Counted from the first letter of the stretch, positions 1-8,159 are shown. The stretch is DNA of 56,368 nt from Amycolatopsis echigonensis (GCF_014174495.1 NZ_JACJHR010000060.1:1-56368); one strand, 5' to 3'. The notes: generated from the letters alone by a model not told the origin. Program-made: numbers and translations.

Positions 1-907
1 ACTTGATGAGCCGAGGATTGCGCGGGTACGGCGTGTGCGCGACTTGCCGGGCCACCGGTCGGCCGGAGACGACGTGCTGGACTTCGAACCGGACGATCCG
101 GCCGGTGCAGCCGTCATCGCCGGAGCGGCCCGCTTCTCCCCATTCGATCGCGGCGGTGCCGGAGACCTGCAGGATCCGGCCGGTCGCGAAGTCGAAGAAG
201 AGCAGCGCGGCTTCCGGGTTCGCGGCGAGGTTGCCGAGGCTGTTGAAGAGGTTGTTTCCGGGATAATCGGGCCACCACAGGGCATTTCCCTCGACGCGGA
301 CGAACCCGGCCGCGCCGCCCCGATGGGACGCGTCCGCGCCGTGGCCGGGGTTGATCGTGCCGAGGAAGAACGTATCGGCTTCTCGGATCAGCTCGGTGTC
401 GCCAGGACTCAGTCCCGTGCGCTCTTGCACCGGAGCTGGTTTGACCTCTTCGGACAGCACACGTTGCTGGATGTATTGGGGGCAGTTGCCGTACGCCTGC
501 TCGATGTCGACGACCAGCCGATCTTTCTCGGCGCTCGACAGGCTGCCATTGATGCGAACCCGGCGCCGGGCGGCGAACTCGACGCTCGTCATTCCGAGCT
601 GCTGCCCGGCGGGGAGCGCGTGCAACGGATCGCCCTCCGGCAGCGTCCGGTGGATCGCGAGCGTCGTCGCCGACCTGGTTTCCAGGAACCCTGGCGGGCC
701 GACGACCGGCGAGGTCCACAGCCGTCCGGCCGCGTCGCGTCCGGTCACGACCAGGAACGTCCGTTCGGCCAGGAATCCCGCCATTCCCGGTGAAATCCCA
801 GCCGGTTCGGCCATCCGGGACAGACGCGCGGCCTGGCGTTCGACCCCGGCCTCGCGCTGGACGGCCAGCTCTCCGGAATGGAAGGCCTGCTGGATCGTCG
901 GGCTCAC
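1..907 (-). CDS. Pyridoxamine 5'-phosphate oxidase-like (PNPOx/FMN-binding split-barrel) protein, 3' end missing
   Basis: The reading frame starts at a GTG (907) with a GAGGTGGG ribosome site just upstream and runs off the left edge after 302 codons, so the C-terminus is missing. An N-terminal helical part (about residues 1-40) is followed by a segment GFLAERTFLVVTGRDAAGRLW that is typical of the PNPOx split barrel, then a second barrel-like part with GFVRVEGNALWWPDYPGNN and LLFFDFATGRILQVSGTA. Family members bind flavin and are usually annotated as pyridoxamine 5'-phosphate oxidase family proteins; the substrate cannot be told. It is divergent from the CGNR regulator at 1015, and the shared 107-bp gap holds four copies of one half-site, so that regulator probably controls it. 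Confidence 0.8.
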   Translation of the reverse strand, partial: MSPTIQQAFHSGELAVQREAGVERQAARLSRMAEPAGISPGMAGFLAERTFLVVTGRDAAGRLWTSPVVGPPGFLETRSATTLAIHRTLPEGDPLHALPAGQQLGMTSVEFAARRRVRINGSLSSAEKDRLVVDIEQAYGNCPQYIQQRVLSEEVKPAPVQERTGLSPGDTELIREADTFFLGTINPGHGADASHRGGAAGFVRVEGNALWWPDYPGNNLFNSLGNLAANPEAALLFFDFATGRILQVSGTAAIEWGEAGRSGDDGCTGRIVRFEVQHVVSGRPVARQVAHTPYPRNPRLIK

Positions 908-920
908 TGCGCCCACCTCA

Positions 921-1002
921 CTTTCTCACGGGTCGCACCATGAGTTTCCGTGAGAAGTTCTAGCAGTCGCTTCTCACGGATGCAACCCAATCCATCCGTG
1001 AT
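921..1002. promoter_or_regulatory. Four-half-site operator between PNPOx-like and CGNR genes
   Basis: Seen: TTCTCACGG (923-931), CCGTGAGAA (948-956), TTCTCACGGA (971-980) and ATCCGTGAT (994-1002) alternate in orientation with centres 23-25 bp apart. The whole divergent promoter is covered. Inference: cooperative operator for the CGNR protein encoded at 1015. Confidence 0.6.
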
Positions 1003-1014
1003 ACCGTCTCGGCC

Positions 1015-1578
1015 ATGGGGATGCTGCCGGACGAGGTCGTGCCGGTCCGCCTGATGGCGACCGTCTGGGCCGACACCAGCGGGCTCCACGACGACCTCCG
1101 CACCCGCGAAGACCTCGACGCATGGCTCGACGACGTCGGCATCGACCGCGGATCGCGGCAGTCGTCCGCGGCCGAACTCGAGCTGGCGCGGCGGCTTCGC
1201 GACGCCGTCCGCCGCCTTGCCGCCCAAGTCACCGCCGACGACCGGCAGCCTCCGGCCGTGGACCTCGACACGGCCCTCGGCGACCTGAACGACCTGGTGA
1301 CCCACCTGCCAATCCCCCAACTGACCTTTGTGGCCGGGAAACTGCAGGAGAGTTCGTCGAGCAGCACTTCGCCGGTAGTCACCGGATTAGCCCGCGTGGC
1401 CCGGGAATCGATCGCGCTGCTGGGCGGACCGGACGCCGCGAAACTGCGTGCCTGTTACGCGCCGGGTTGCGTGCTCTACTTCATGAAGACGCATCCGCGT
1501 CGCGAATGGTGCTCCGTCACCTGCGGCAACCGAGCGCGCGCCGCACGGCATTACGAGAAGATCCGATCGACGCGCTGA
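1015..1578 (+). CDS. CGNR zinc-finger (ABATE-domain) transcriptional regulator
   Basis: A 187-residue protein with the two-part layout of CGNR proteins: an N-terminal ABATE-like ligand-binding region (about 1-130) and a C-terminal zinc finger with Cys147, Cys152, Cys166 and Cys170, the last beginning the name-giving CGNR (170-173), followed by a basic stretch RARAARHYEK. The family is thought to bind DNA and respond to small molecules; no ligand is predictable here. It lies divergent to the PNPOx-like flavoprotein gene with repeated inverted half-sites between them, which fits autoregulated control of that neighbour. The ATG at 1015 has no strong ribosome site, so initiation may be leaderless. 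Confidence 0.85.
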   Translation: MGMLPDEVVPVRLMATVWADTSGLHDDLRTREDLDAWLDDVGIDRGSRQSSAAELELARRLRDAVRRLAAQVTADDRQPPAVDLDTALGDLNDLVTHLPIPQLTFVAGKLQESSSSSTSPVVTGLARVARESIALLGGPDAAKLRACYAPGCVLYFMKTHPRREWCSVTCGNRARAARHYEKIRSTR

Positions 1579-1582
1579 CGGC

Positions 1583-2143
1583 TCAGCCCAGCAGCACCAC
1601 CGCCGTTTCCGCGGCGCGCGCGAAAACGTCCTCCGCGACCCGCATTCCCGCCATCACGACCGCGCCTTCGTGCAGCAGCATGATCTGCTCGGCCGCCTTG
1701 CGCGGTTCCGAAACGCCCGCCGATTCGGCCAATTCGACGAAGACGCCGAGCATCCACCGTTTGCTTTCGGTCACCACCGCGTACGCCGGATGCGCGGGGT
1801 CGCTGATCTCGGCGTGCGCGTTGATCATGCTGCAGCCCTTGCCGCCGTATTTCTTCGCCCACGCCTCGGACGCGGCGAACGCTGCCGCCAGCCGGTCCCG
1901 CGGCTCCGGCCCGGCCTTCTCCAGCCACTCGCCGAGGAACTCCCGCCAGCGCGCGTCGCGAGCGGACAAATACTCCACGACCAGCCGATCCTTCGAGCCG
2001 AACCGGTCGTAGAGCGTCTTCTTGGTCACCCCTGCCCTGGCCGCGATGACGTCGACGCCGACGGCGTGGATACCGCGCTCGTAGAACAACTCCGACGCGG
2101 CTGTCAGCACCGCTTGCGCCTTCGGGGTCCAGTCGATCGTCAT
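1583..2143 (-). CDS. TetR/AcrR family transcriptional repressor
   Basis: 186 residues. The N-terminal helix-turn-helix (about residues 10-55) contains AASELFYERGIHAVGVDVIAA and the recognition helix GVTKKTLYDRFGSKDRL, followed by an all-helical ligand domain. It is divergent from an EamA exporter gene at 2179 with only 35 bp between starts, and that gap carries a 16-bp near-perfect palindrome repeated just inside the exporter gene. This is the usual arrangement of a drug- or metabolite-responsive repressor with its efflux target. A -10-like TATACA sits 8 bp before the ATG, so its mRNA may be leaderless. Confidence 0.9.
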   Translation of the reverse strand: MTIDWTPKAQAVLTAASELFYERGIHAVGVDVIAARAGVTKKTLYDRFGSKDRLVVEYLSARDARWREFLGEWLEKAGPEPRDRLAAAFAASEAWAKKYGGKGCSMINAHAEISDPAHPAYAVVTESKRWMLGVFVELAESAGVSEPRKAAEQIMLLHEGAVVMAGMRVAEDVFARAAETAVVLLG

Positions 2144-2153
2144 GGCCCCAGTG

Positions 2154-2199
2154 TATACCGATCTGTATAGTCCGGTTCATGGGTAAACAGATCGGTATA
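2154..2199. promoter_or_regulatory. Two TetR operators with divergent leaderless promoters
   Basis: TATACCGATCTGTATA (2154-2169) is an imperfect palindrome. Its reverse complement recurs with one change at 2184-2199, exactly 30 bp away, inside the first codons of the exporter gene. TATAGT (2166-2171) lies 7 bp before the exporter ATG, and TATACA on the other strand lies 8 bp before the tetR ATG. The operator thus covers both -10 regions. Confidence 0.65.
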
Positions 2200-3207
2200 G
2201 TCGGGGCGGCGATCCTGTTCGTGGTGTGCTGGTCGTCCGGGTTCATCGGAGCGAAGCTCGGCGCGGCGGACGCGGCCGTGCCGACCGTGCTGATGTGGCG
2301 GTTCCTCCCGCTGGCCCTGCTGCTGGCACCGTTTCTGCGGCCTCGCGGCACGCCGCTCCGCGAGTACGGCCGACACGTCCTGATCGGCTTGCTTTCCCAG
2401 TCGGGCTATCTGCTCACCGTCTACTGGGCCATCGGCGAAGGCGTCAGCACAGGCACGACCGCGCTCATCGACGGTGTGCAGCCGCTCGTCGCCGCGGCGC
2501 TCGCCGGTCCGCTCCTCGGCGTCGCCGCGACCGGACGGCAATGGGCCGGACTCGTGCTGGGACTCGTCGGCGTGGTCCTGGTCAGCTGGTCGGACGCCGC
2601 TTCGCACGCCCCGGCCTGGGCATATCTGATCCCGTTCGCCGGAATGCTCGGGCTGGTCGCCTCCACGGTCCTCGAACGCCGGTCTCGCGTCCCCGCTCCC
2701 CCGTTGCGTGCGCTCGCCATCCATTGCGGCACCTCGGCGGTCATCTTCACCGGGCTCGCGCTGGCGACCGGGAGCGCGGTTCCGCCCGCGTCCGGACATT
2801 TCTGGTTCGCCATGACCTGGCTGATCGTGCTGGCGACCTTCGGCGGGTACGGGTTGTACTGGCTGCTCGTCGGGCGGATCGGCATGACGGCGGTGAACAG
2901 CCTGATGTTTCTGATCGCACCGGTCACGTCGGTGTGGGGCACGGTGTTGTTCGGCGAGCCGTTCACCGTGCTGACCGGCGTGGGGCTCGGCTTGGCGCTG
3001 GTCGCCGCCGTCGTCGCGAACGGCCGGGTCAGCCGCCGTAGCGTTGCCGGACCACCTCCGGAGTCTCCAGGTTCTTCCCCGCGTCCATGTTATGCGCGAG
3101 CCGGAGGTACTGGCCTTCCGCCCACATCAACGGCGCCGCGCTCCCGGTCGGACGGCCCAGCCCGAAGCACGCGGCGTCGGCGCGATCCCACACCTGCTCG
3201 GGAATGA
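2179..3207 (+). CDS. EamA/DMT-superfamily membrane transporter
   Basis: The first roughly 285 residues form about ten hydrophobic helices in two EamA repeats, starting IGIVGAAILFVVCWSSGFIGAKLG and ending with a helix near VGLGLALVAAVVANG, the pattern of drug/metabolite exporters of the RhaT/YdcZ type. No stop occurs at the usual family length: the frame continues about 57 residues as a Pro/Ser/Arg-rich tail that overlaps the 3' end of the convergent glucoamylase gene by 179 bp. The tail looks like antisense read-through rather than a domain. Regulated by the divergent TetR repressor (shared operators). Substrate unknown. Confidence 0.85.
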   Translation: MGKQIGIVGAAILFVVCWSSGFIGAKLGAADAAVPTVLMWRFLPLALLLAPFLRPRGTPLREYGRHVLIGLLSQSGYLLTVYWAIGEGVSTGTTALIDGVQPLVAAALAGPLLGVAATGRQWAGLVLGLVGVVLVSWSDAASHAPAWAYLIPFAGMLGLVASTVLERRSRVPAPPLRALAIHCGTSAVIFTGLALATGSAVPPASGHFWFAMTWLIVLATFGGYGLYWLLVGRIGMTAVNSLMFLIAPVTSVWGTVLFGEPFTVLTGVGLGLALVAAVVANGRVSRRSVAGPPPESPGSSPRPCYARAGGTGLPPTSTAPRSRSDGPARSTRRRRDPTPARE

Positions 3208-5305
3208 AGTAGCCGTCGTTCGCCGCGTCCGCCATCGACTTCAGGTACACCGCCGCCGAACGCCCGCTGGCCAGTTCGTACTCGCCCCGTTCGCCGGACA
3301 GGACCGGCCACAGCCGCCCGAAGCGTTGCGGCCCGTTCGCCGGCCAGCCGGTGCAGGCGGTCGTGCTCTCGCCGTAGTTGTCGTGCGGGTACCGGTGGAA
3401 GTAGATGTCGCCGTTCGGGGTCGTGACCTGCATCGGCGCGTTGCCGTCGCGAGCCGCCGCGGTCGGGGCCACCGACTCGGCGACCTCGGGGTCGGCCGGT
3501 CCGCGGACGCCGAGCCGGACGAGGTCGAGGAACCCGAAGTCGGTGATGTCGTGCTCGTAGAAGCAGCCTTCGTCGAAACAGATCTGCCCGGTGTCGTTCG
3601 GGTCGGTTCCCTTGTCGATCCGTTCGTAATACGTGTGGTTGCCCCAGTAGCCGGTGTTCGTCCGCGTCCAGCTGTCGAGCTGCGCCCGCCACGAGTCCGC
3701 GGTGGACTCCCACTGCTGCGCCGCCGCCGGGTCGCCGTTCGCCCGCGCGATCGCCCCGGCCGTGACGAGCCCGGCCACCTCCGCCGCGATCGACGACGGC
3801 GACCGGCCGTACTGCTCCTCCCACCGTTCCGTTGTCGCGGGACCGCTCGTGCGGATGTGCTCCGCCGTCACCTTGACCCGCGCGTACGTCGCCGCATCGG
3901 TCAGACCGGTCATCCAGGCGAGGATGATCGCGTCGGAGTCCTGGTCGAGCTGCTCGCAGCAGCCGAGCTGCTGCGGCGTCGCCCCGGGGACCCCGCTCAC
4001 CGGGCTGTACCGCGGAAATGCGCCGGCCGGGTACGTCGTCCCATCGCCTTGCGTGGGCGCGGAAATCCACTGCGAGGACCACAGGAACTGCGCCATCCGC
4101 TTCGCCTGCGCCGCGTCGCCCGCCGCGAGCAGCCCGGTCGCCTGCTGGTACAGGTCCCGGCCCCACACGCGGTGGTACCCGTCGTTGAGCACGTCGCCGT
4201 TCACGACGTCGCCCCACGGCGTGGCCAGACCCGCGACACTCGCGCCGCGATGTGTCTTGTCCTCCGCCGCGTGCAACGCCATCAGCGCGACGTAATACGC
4301 GCGCCGCTGCCGCTCGTCGCCCGCCACACTGCCCGGTGCCGCTTTCAGGCTGCCGACATACTCCTCCCAGCCGTGCCGATACGACTGCTCGAGACTGCCG
4401 AACCCGCTCGCCAGCGACCCGTCCGCCGCGGCCGCCGCGCCCTGAGCGTCGCTCCCGTACCCGAGCGCGACCGAGAACGTCGTGTCCTGCCCGACCGGGA
4501 TCTGTCCACATTGGACGACATTGCCGTAATCGGTGGAATCGAACTGATTCGTAAGACGTTGATGTGCTCGCAAGTCTACCAGGCAATCACTCGCGGCACC
4601 GGAATATCCGTTGTCATGCGCGACAAACCCGGTCGACGCTCGCAACGCCGACGCCACGGTTGTCTTGGCCCCGAACAGCTGCTCCGTCCCGCTGGCCGTC
4701 AGCCCAGTCCCGTCCCACGCCGCGGTGTCGTTCGCCGCGCCGCCCGCCATGGACGGATTCGCCAGCAGGTAGACCTGGTACTGGCCGCCGTCCAGCGACT
4801 GGAACCGGGTGCGGGTAAGGAGAGTCGGCCGCCCGGAGTCGGTGACGTACGTCGTGGTGATGCGGTAACGGCCGTTCTTGGCAGTGTTCGTGACCGTGTA
4901 CTCGAGCGCCTTCTCGTCCGGCATCGCCACGACGTGCTGCGTCGCGTCGCGCTCAAGGTCCACAAAGGACTTCCCGTCGGTGACCACGTACTGCATGTCC
5001 TGCATGTTCGCCACGTCCGCACGCGGATAAAACACTTCCGACGTGACACCGCCGGCGACGGTGAACCACAGCGGGCTCGCAGTTCCGGCGGCCGTCCCGA
5101 GGGCGGATTTGTCCCCTGTTGTCCAGGATGACGGTCCGCCGCAGCAGTCTCCCGGCGTCCATCCCGCCGCTCTGCCTCCCACCGCCGCCGGGCCGGGCTC
5201 CGCCCCGACTTCCGCCGGAACAATCCCCTGGCCCACCGCCGAAATCCCCACGACCGCGAGCACCGCCGCCGCCCGTCCCCACTTGCCACCGACCATGCCG
5301 CTCAT
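3029..5305 (-). CDS. Secreted glycoside hydrolase family 15 (glucoamylase/glucodextranase-like)
   Basis: The frame is open further upstream, but the start at 5305 (GAGGCGG upstream) gives a signal peptide: short basic start, hydrophobic AAAVLAVVGISAVGQG, then an Ala/Gly-rich cleavage region. The mature enzyme of about 720 residues has an N-terminal beta-sandwich domain (about 45-290) like that of glucodextranase and an (alpha/alpha)6 barrel (about 300-735). Barrel markers include NDGYHRVWGRDLYQQ, QLDQDSDAIILAWM, and GRLWPVLSGERGEYELASG (about 663-681), which holds the probable catalytic glutamate. Family role: inverting release of glucose from non-reducing ends of starch- or dextran-like glucans outside the cell. 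It is convergent with the EamA gene and stands alone. Confidence 0.9.
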   Translation of the reverse strand: MSGMVGGKWGRAAAVLAVVGISAVGQGIVPAEVGAEPGPAAVGGRAAGWTPGDCCGGPSSWTTGDKSALGTAAGTASPLWFTVAGGVTSEVFYPRADVANMQDMQYVVTDGKSFVDLERDATQHVVAMPDEKALEYTVTNTAKNGRYRITTTYVTDSGRPTLLTRTRFQSLDGGQYQVYLLANPSMAGGAANDTAAWDGTGLTASGTEQLFGAKTTVASALRASTGFVAHDNGYSGAASDCLVDLRAHQRLTNQFDSTDYGNVVQCGQIPVGQDTTFSVALGYGSDAQGAAAAADGSLASGFGSLEQSYRHGWEEYVGSLKAAPGSVAGDERQRRAYYVALMALHAAEDKTHRGASVAGLATPWGDVVNGDVLNDGYHRVWGRDLYQQATGLLAAGDAAQAKRMAQFLWSSQWISAPTQGDGTTYPAGAFPRYSPVSGVPGATPQQLGCCEQLDQDSDAIILAWMTGLTDAATYARVKVTAEHIRTSGPATTERWEEQYGRSPSSIAAEVAGLVTAGAIARANGDPAAAQQWESTADSWRAQLDSWTRTNTGYWGNHTYYERIDKGTDPNDTGQICFDEGCFYEHDITDFGFLDLVRLGVRGPADPEVAESVAPTAAARDGNAPMQVTTPNGDIYFHRYPHDNYGESTTACTGWPANGPQRFGRLWPVLSGERGEYELASGRSAAVYLKSMADAANDGYFIPEQVWDRADAACFGLGRPTGSAAPLMWAEGQYLRLAHNMDAGKNLETPEVVRQRYGG

Positions 5306-5491
5306 GCTGCCCGCCGCCTCGGCCCGGAACAACAGCCGAACGGCGGGAACCGTCTTGCCCTCTCCGCGCGGCTCCGGCACTCCCACCCGATGGAGTGACC
5401 GCGGAGGCCCGGAAACTGTCGTACCCGGATGATCTCCTAGTTCCCGAAGCGGCACCCGTCCCCGGGCCCGCACCGAACGGAGGAGCGCGCC
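5306..5491. other. Intergenic segment upstream of the glucoamylase gene
   Basis: No gene is supported here. It should hold the glucoamylase promoter on the minus strand. The long reading frames crossing it are continuations of neighbouring frames. Confidence 0.5.
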
Positions 5492-5752
5492 ATGGCCGGA
5501 GAGACCGTCCGCGCTGTGCTGGGAAACCTGGCCGCAGGCTCGGAGCTCGCCTTCACTCGGGTCTCGTCCCGCGGCATCTCGGAGACCAGTCCTTCGCCAT
5601 TCCGACTTGCGGAGAGCAGCCCGTCGTTCTCCCGCATCCGGACCTCGCTCAGACCCAGGCAGAGGCTCAAGACGCACGGCTGCGGGGCGCCCTTGTTCGA
5701 CCGTGTTCATTTCCGAATGCGCCACCACTGTCGCTACACGAAAAACGATTGA
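5492..5752 (+). pseudogene. Relic of an SSB-like gene (N-terminal segment only)
   Basis: An ATG at 5492 with a strong GGAGGAG ribosome site begins MAGETVRAVLGNLAAGSELAF, which matches the start of the intact SSB protein 323 bp downstream (MAGETVITVVGNLTSDPELRF) at about 13 of 21 positions. After about 25 residues the resemblance stops and the frame becomes Ser/Arg-rich with no OB-fold features, ending at 86 residues. I read this as a decayed or recombined SSB duplicate. A short expressed peptide cannot be ruled out because the translation signal is good. Confidence 0.5.
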
Positions 5753-5814
5753 TTCGAATCGATCCTCAGAGTCGTCGCCACGCACTTGGCGGCACGAGAT
5801 CAGGGAGCTTGATC

Positions 5815-6273
5815 ATGGCTGGAGAAACTGTCATCACGGTAGTCGGGAATCTGACTTCAGACCCCGAACTCCGCTTCACCCCGTCCGGAGCGGCGGTCGC
5901 GAACTTCACCGTCGCGTCGACGCCGCGCACGCTCGACCGGGAGTCCGGCGAGTGGAAGGACGGCGAGGCGCTGTTCCTCAGGTGCAGCGTCTGGCGTCAG
6001 GCAGCGGAAAATGTCGCGGAGAGCCTCACGCGAGGGGCGAGGGTCCTGGTCACCGGACGTTTGGTGCAGCGCTCCTTCGAAACCAAGGAGGGCGAGAAAC
6101 GCACCGTGGTCGAACTGCAAGTGGACGAGATCGGTCCGTCGCTGCGGTATGCCACCGCCAAGGTCACCAAGGCCAGCCGGAGCAGCGGCGAAACAAGCGG
6201 ACCGAGCGCGGATGGCTGGGGCGCCGCACCCGTTGCGGCCGGAATCGGTGCGGGTGAGGAGCCGCCATTCTGA
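5815..6273 (+). CDS. ssb: Single-stranded DNA-binding protein
   Basis: 152 residues. The OB-fold (about 1-110) shows VITVVGNLTSDPELRFTPSG, VANFTVAS, EALFLRCSVWRQAAENVAESL, GARVLVTGRLVQRSFE and KRTVVELQVDEIGPSLRYA, all standard SSB signatures. The linker is short and Ser/Gly/Ala-rich, and the protein ends EEPPF, the acidic C-terminal tip used to recruit replication and repair partners. The short linker suggests an accessory SsbB-like paralogue rather than the replication-operon ssb, which normally sits with rpsF and rpsR; neither is nearby. A ribosome-site-like GGGAG precedes the ATG. Confidence 0.92.
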   Translation: MAGETVITVVGNLTSDPELRFTPSGAAVANFTVASTPRTLDRESGEWKDGEALFLRCSVWRQAAENVAESLTRGARVLVTGRLVQRSFETKEGEKRTVVELQVDEIGPSLRYATAKVTKASRSSGETSGPSADGWGAAPVAAGIGAGEEPPF

Positions 6274-6279
6274 TCGTCT

Positions 6280-6354
6280 TGAAGGCGTCGCCGACCGGTC
6301 GTCGTGATGGTGTCGCCGAGCAGACGCCCTGATGGTGTCGCCGACCAGGACACA
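6280..6354. repeat. Three 25-bp direct repeats just after ssb
   Basis: TGAAGGCGTCGCCGA (6280), TGATGGTGTCGCCGA (6305) and TGATGGTGTCGCCGA (6330) begin at an exact 25-bp period, starting 7 bp after the ssb stop. The 10-bp remainder of each unit is less conserved. Function unknown. Confidence 0.7.
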
Positions 6355-6540
6355 CCTGATCGGCGACAGGACCGAGCGACATGTCCGCGACCGGGGTTGA
6401 CCTCCCGCGGCGGGCCTGCCGCCGAAACGGCGTCGCCCAACCGGCCGATGAGCCCGAACCCGTCGCGCTCATCGGCCGCCGGGCAGCGCTGCGTCCGCTC
6501 GGGGCCGCCGACTGCGGGGATGGCCGTGCCTTGCCCTGAC

Positions 6541-6826
6541 CATGCCCTTGGCCCAGAGCCTGGCCTTCGCCTTGGTCTTCACCCTCGCCCTCGCCTTAGC
6601 CCTGGCCCTGGCCCTGGCCCTTGCCCTTGCCCTTGCCCTGGCCTTCGCCATCGCCTTGGCCTTGGCCTTGGCCTTGGCCTTGGCCTTGGCAATCGCATTG
6701 CCCTTCGCCATCGCCCGGCCTTCGCCCTGGTCCTGACCCCTGGCCCTTCGCCCTCGCATTGCCCTTCGCCCTCGCCTTGGCCTTGACCCTGGCCTTGACC
6801 CTGGCTTTGGCTTTGGCTTTGGCGAG
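6541..6826. repeat. Degenerate hexanucleotide array (YCYTKG type)
   Basis: About 285 bp are built from hexamers such as CCCTGG, CCCTTG and CCTTGG, densest between about 6584 and 6692. Because the period is six, every frame stays open and encodes dipeptide repeats: Ala-Leu on the plus strand, Lys/Arg-Ala or Gly-Gln on the minus strand. No ribosome site or recognisable domain accompanies them, so I treat the array as non-coding. The rest of 6355-7141 shows no supported gene. Confidence 0.75.
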
Positions 6827-7141
6827 GAACTTTCCGCTCGGCCAACACGCGCCGAGGCCAACCCCATGGTCCGGGATGGTCGGCTCGGTGCCAGCCCTGG
6901 ACGGCTGCATACTCAGTCCTGGCCACCTCGGACACCGGGCCAGGTGCGGCAGGAAGTGTTCATCCCGTCGCGCGACGCGGAGGCACAGGGAGTCCGGAAC
7001 CCGGTCCGGCGTGGTCATCGGGAGCCGAAGCCACACCTCCTCAGTGGTCTGGTCCTTTTGCCAGGTAGGTCCATACCACTGAGCCCACATACGACGATCG
7101 GCCCTGCCCGGCCGGGAATCCCGCGGGTAGCTTCTGCGGGC

Positions 7142-7780
7142 ATGCCCGCATCTCGCCGGACCAAGGCCGGAAGCACAGTCCTCGCCGCGATTTCCGTACT
7201 GCTGGCTCCGATGTCCGCGCCAGCCGCCCAGGCCGTACCCGCCAGGCACGCCAGCGTCGGCATCGGTGTGCAGGACGAATGCAGCACCCCGTCGATCAAC
7301 CGGCTGCAGAAATGGCTGGCCAGCGGCGAAGGCACGACCGTCCCGCCCACCGGCAGCCTGCTCGTCCCGGAGGGCGACGGCTACGCGGCGAAGATCGCCT
7401 TCCACAACAACGAATGGCACGTCGCCGTGGTCTGGCTGGGCAACCAGTTCGACGCTCAGGCCGACCTCAGCCATTCCGCCGGATTCTGGCTGACCTACCG
7501 CGCCGACGACGACTTTTACGTCCAGCTGCGCCCCGCCTCCCACTGGAGCGGCGGCGACAAATGGCTCACCCGCATCCCCGCGACCGGCGGCCAACTGGTG
7601 CGCACGTTCATCCCGTTCGACCCCGACTCCTGGACCTGGCTGCCCGAACTGGGCCAGCCGCAGTACTCGTTCGCCTCCGCGCTGGCCGAGGCCCGAGGGC
7701 TGGTCTTCGTCGGCAAGACTCCCAACGCCCTCGACTTCCGCGAACTTCTCATCGACGGCTACCAGCCGCCCTGCCTTTGA
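7142..7780 (+). CDS. Secreted protein of unknown function
   Basis: 212 residues beginning MPASRRTKAGSTVLAAISVLL and an Ala-rich cleavage region (SAPAAQAVPA), a clear Sec signal peptide; this decides the start at 7142 over longer upstream options. The mature part (about 180 residues) has two cysteines near the ends (DECSTPS and the terminal PPCL), which could form a disulfide, and a beta-rich aromatic middle (FHNNEWHVAVVWLGNQFD, GFWLTYRADDDFYVQL, FDPDSWTWLPELG) resembling a carbohydrate-binding or lectin-like beta sandwich. I do not recognise the family. TAGCTT lies 8 bp before the ATG with no ribosome site, so a leaderless mRNA is possible. Confidence 0.7.
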   Translation: MPASRRTKAGSTVLAAISVLLAPMSAPAAQAVPARHASVGIGVQDECSTPSINRLQKWLASGEGTTVPPTGSLLVPEGDGYAAKIAFHNNEWHVAVVWLGNQFDAQADLSHSAGFWLTYRADDDFYVQLRPASHWSGGDKWLTRIPATGGQLVRTFIPFDPDSWTWLPELGQPQYSFASALAEARGLVFVGKTPNALDFRELLIDGYQPPCL

Positions 7781-7890
7781 CCCCGGCCGGTCCCGAGCAC
7801 CCGAGTTCGTCCAGACCTGCCGGGTCCGCCGCCCGTCGCTTACAGCCCTTGGCCGCACAACAGGAATCCCGAGCGCACACACGGCACGGC

Positions 7891-8073
7891 CGGGCGGCCG
7901 GGCGGTCAGGCGGATGCTCGGGCGTGCGGCCGGACGTTCTGGCGTGCAGCCGGGCAGCCGGGCGTTCAGGCGGGTGCTCGGGCGTGTGGCCGGACGTTCA
8001 GGCGCGCAGCCGGGCAGCCGGGCGGAGGTTCGGGCGCACGGCCGGTGGCCGGGCGGGGGTTCGGGCGTGCAGC
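7891..8073. repeat. 60-bp tandem repeat, two copies plus a degraded third
   Basis: 7891-7950 and 7951-8010 match at 54 of 60 positions; 8011-8073 starts like the unit (CGGGCAGCCGGGCGG) and ends with the same GGCGTGCAGC but differs inside. It lies between the secreted-protein gene and the SDR gene. The 7781-8159 gap holds no supported gene. Confidence 0.75.
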
Positions 8074-8159
8074 CGAGCGATCCCCTCCGCCAACGACCCG
8101 GTGACCTTCAAGCACGCCTTCAACACCAGCCGCCGTAGCCGCCGGGCCCGCGATCGCCG

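Noticed and set aside
5306..5785. 160-residue upstream extension of the glucoamylase
   Set aside because: A signal peptide with a ribosome site begins at 5305, and the extension lies antisense to the SSB relic.
6469..6867. Lys/Arg-Ala repeat protein resembling a histone-like tail
   Set aside because: The repeat arises from the hexamer array, all six frames are open there, and there is no ribosome site or DNA-binding domain.
7914..8138. 74-codon frame in the 60-bp repeats
   Set aside because: Explained by the tandem repeat; no translation signal.
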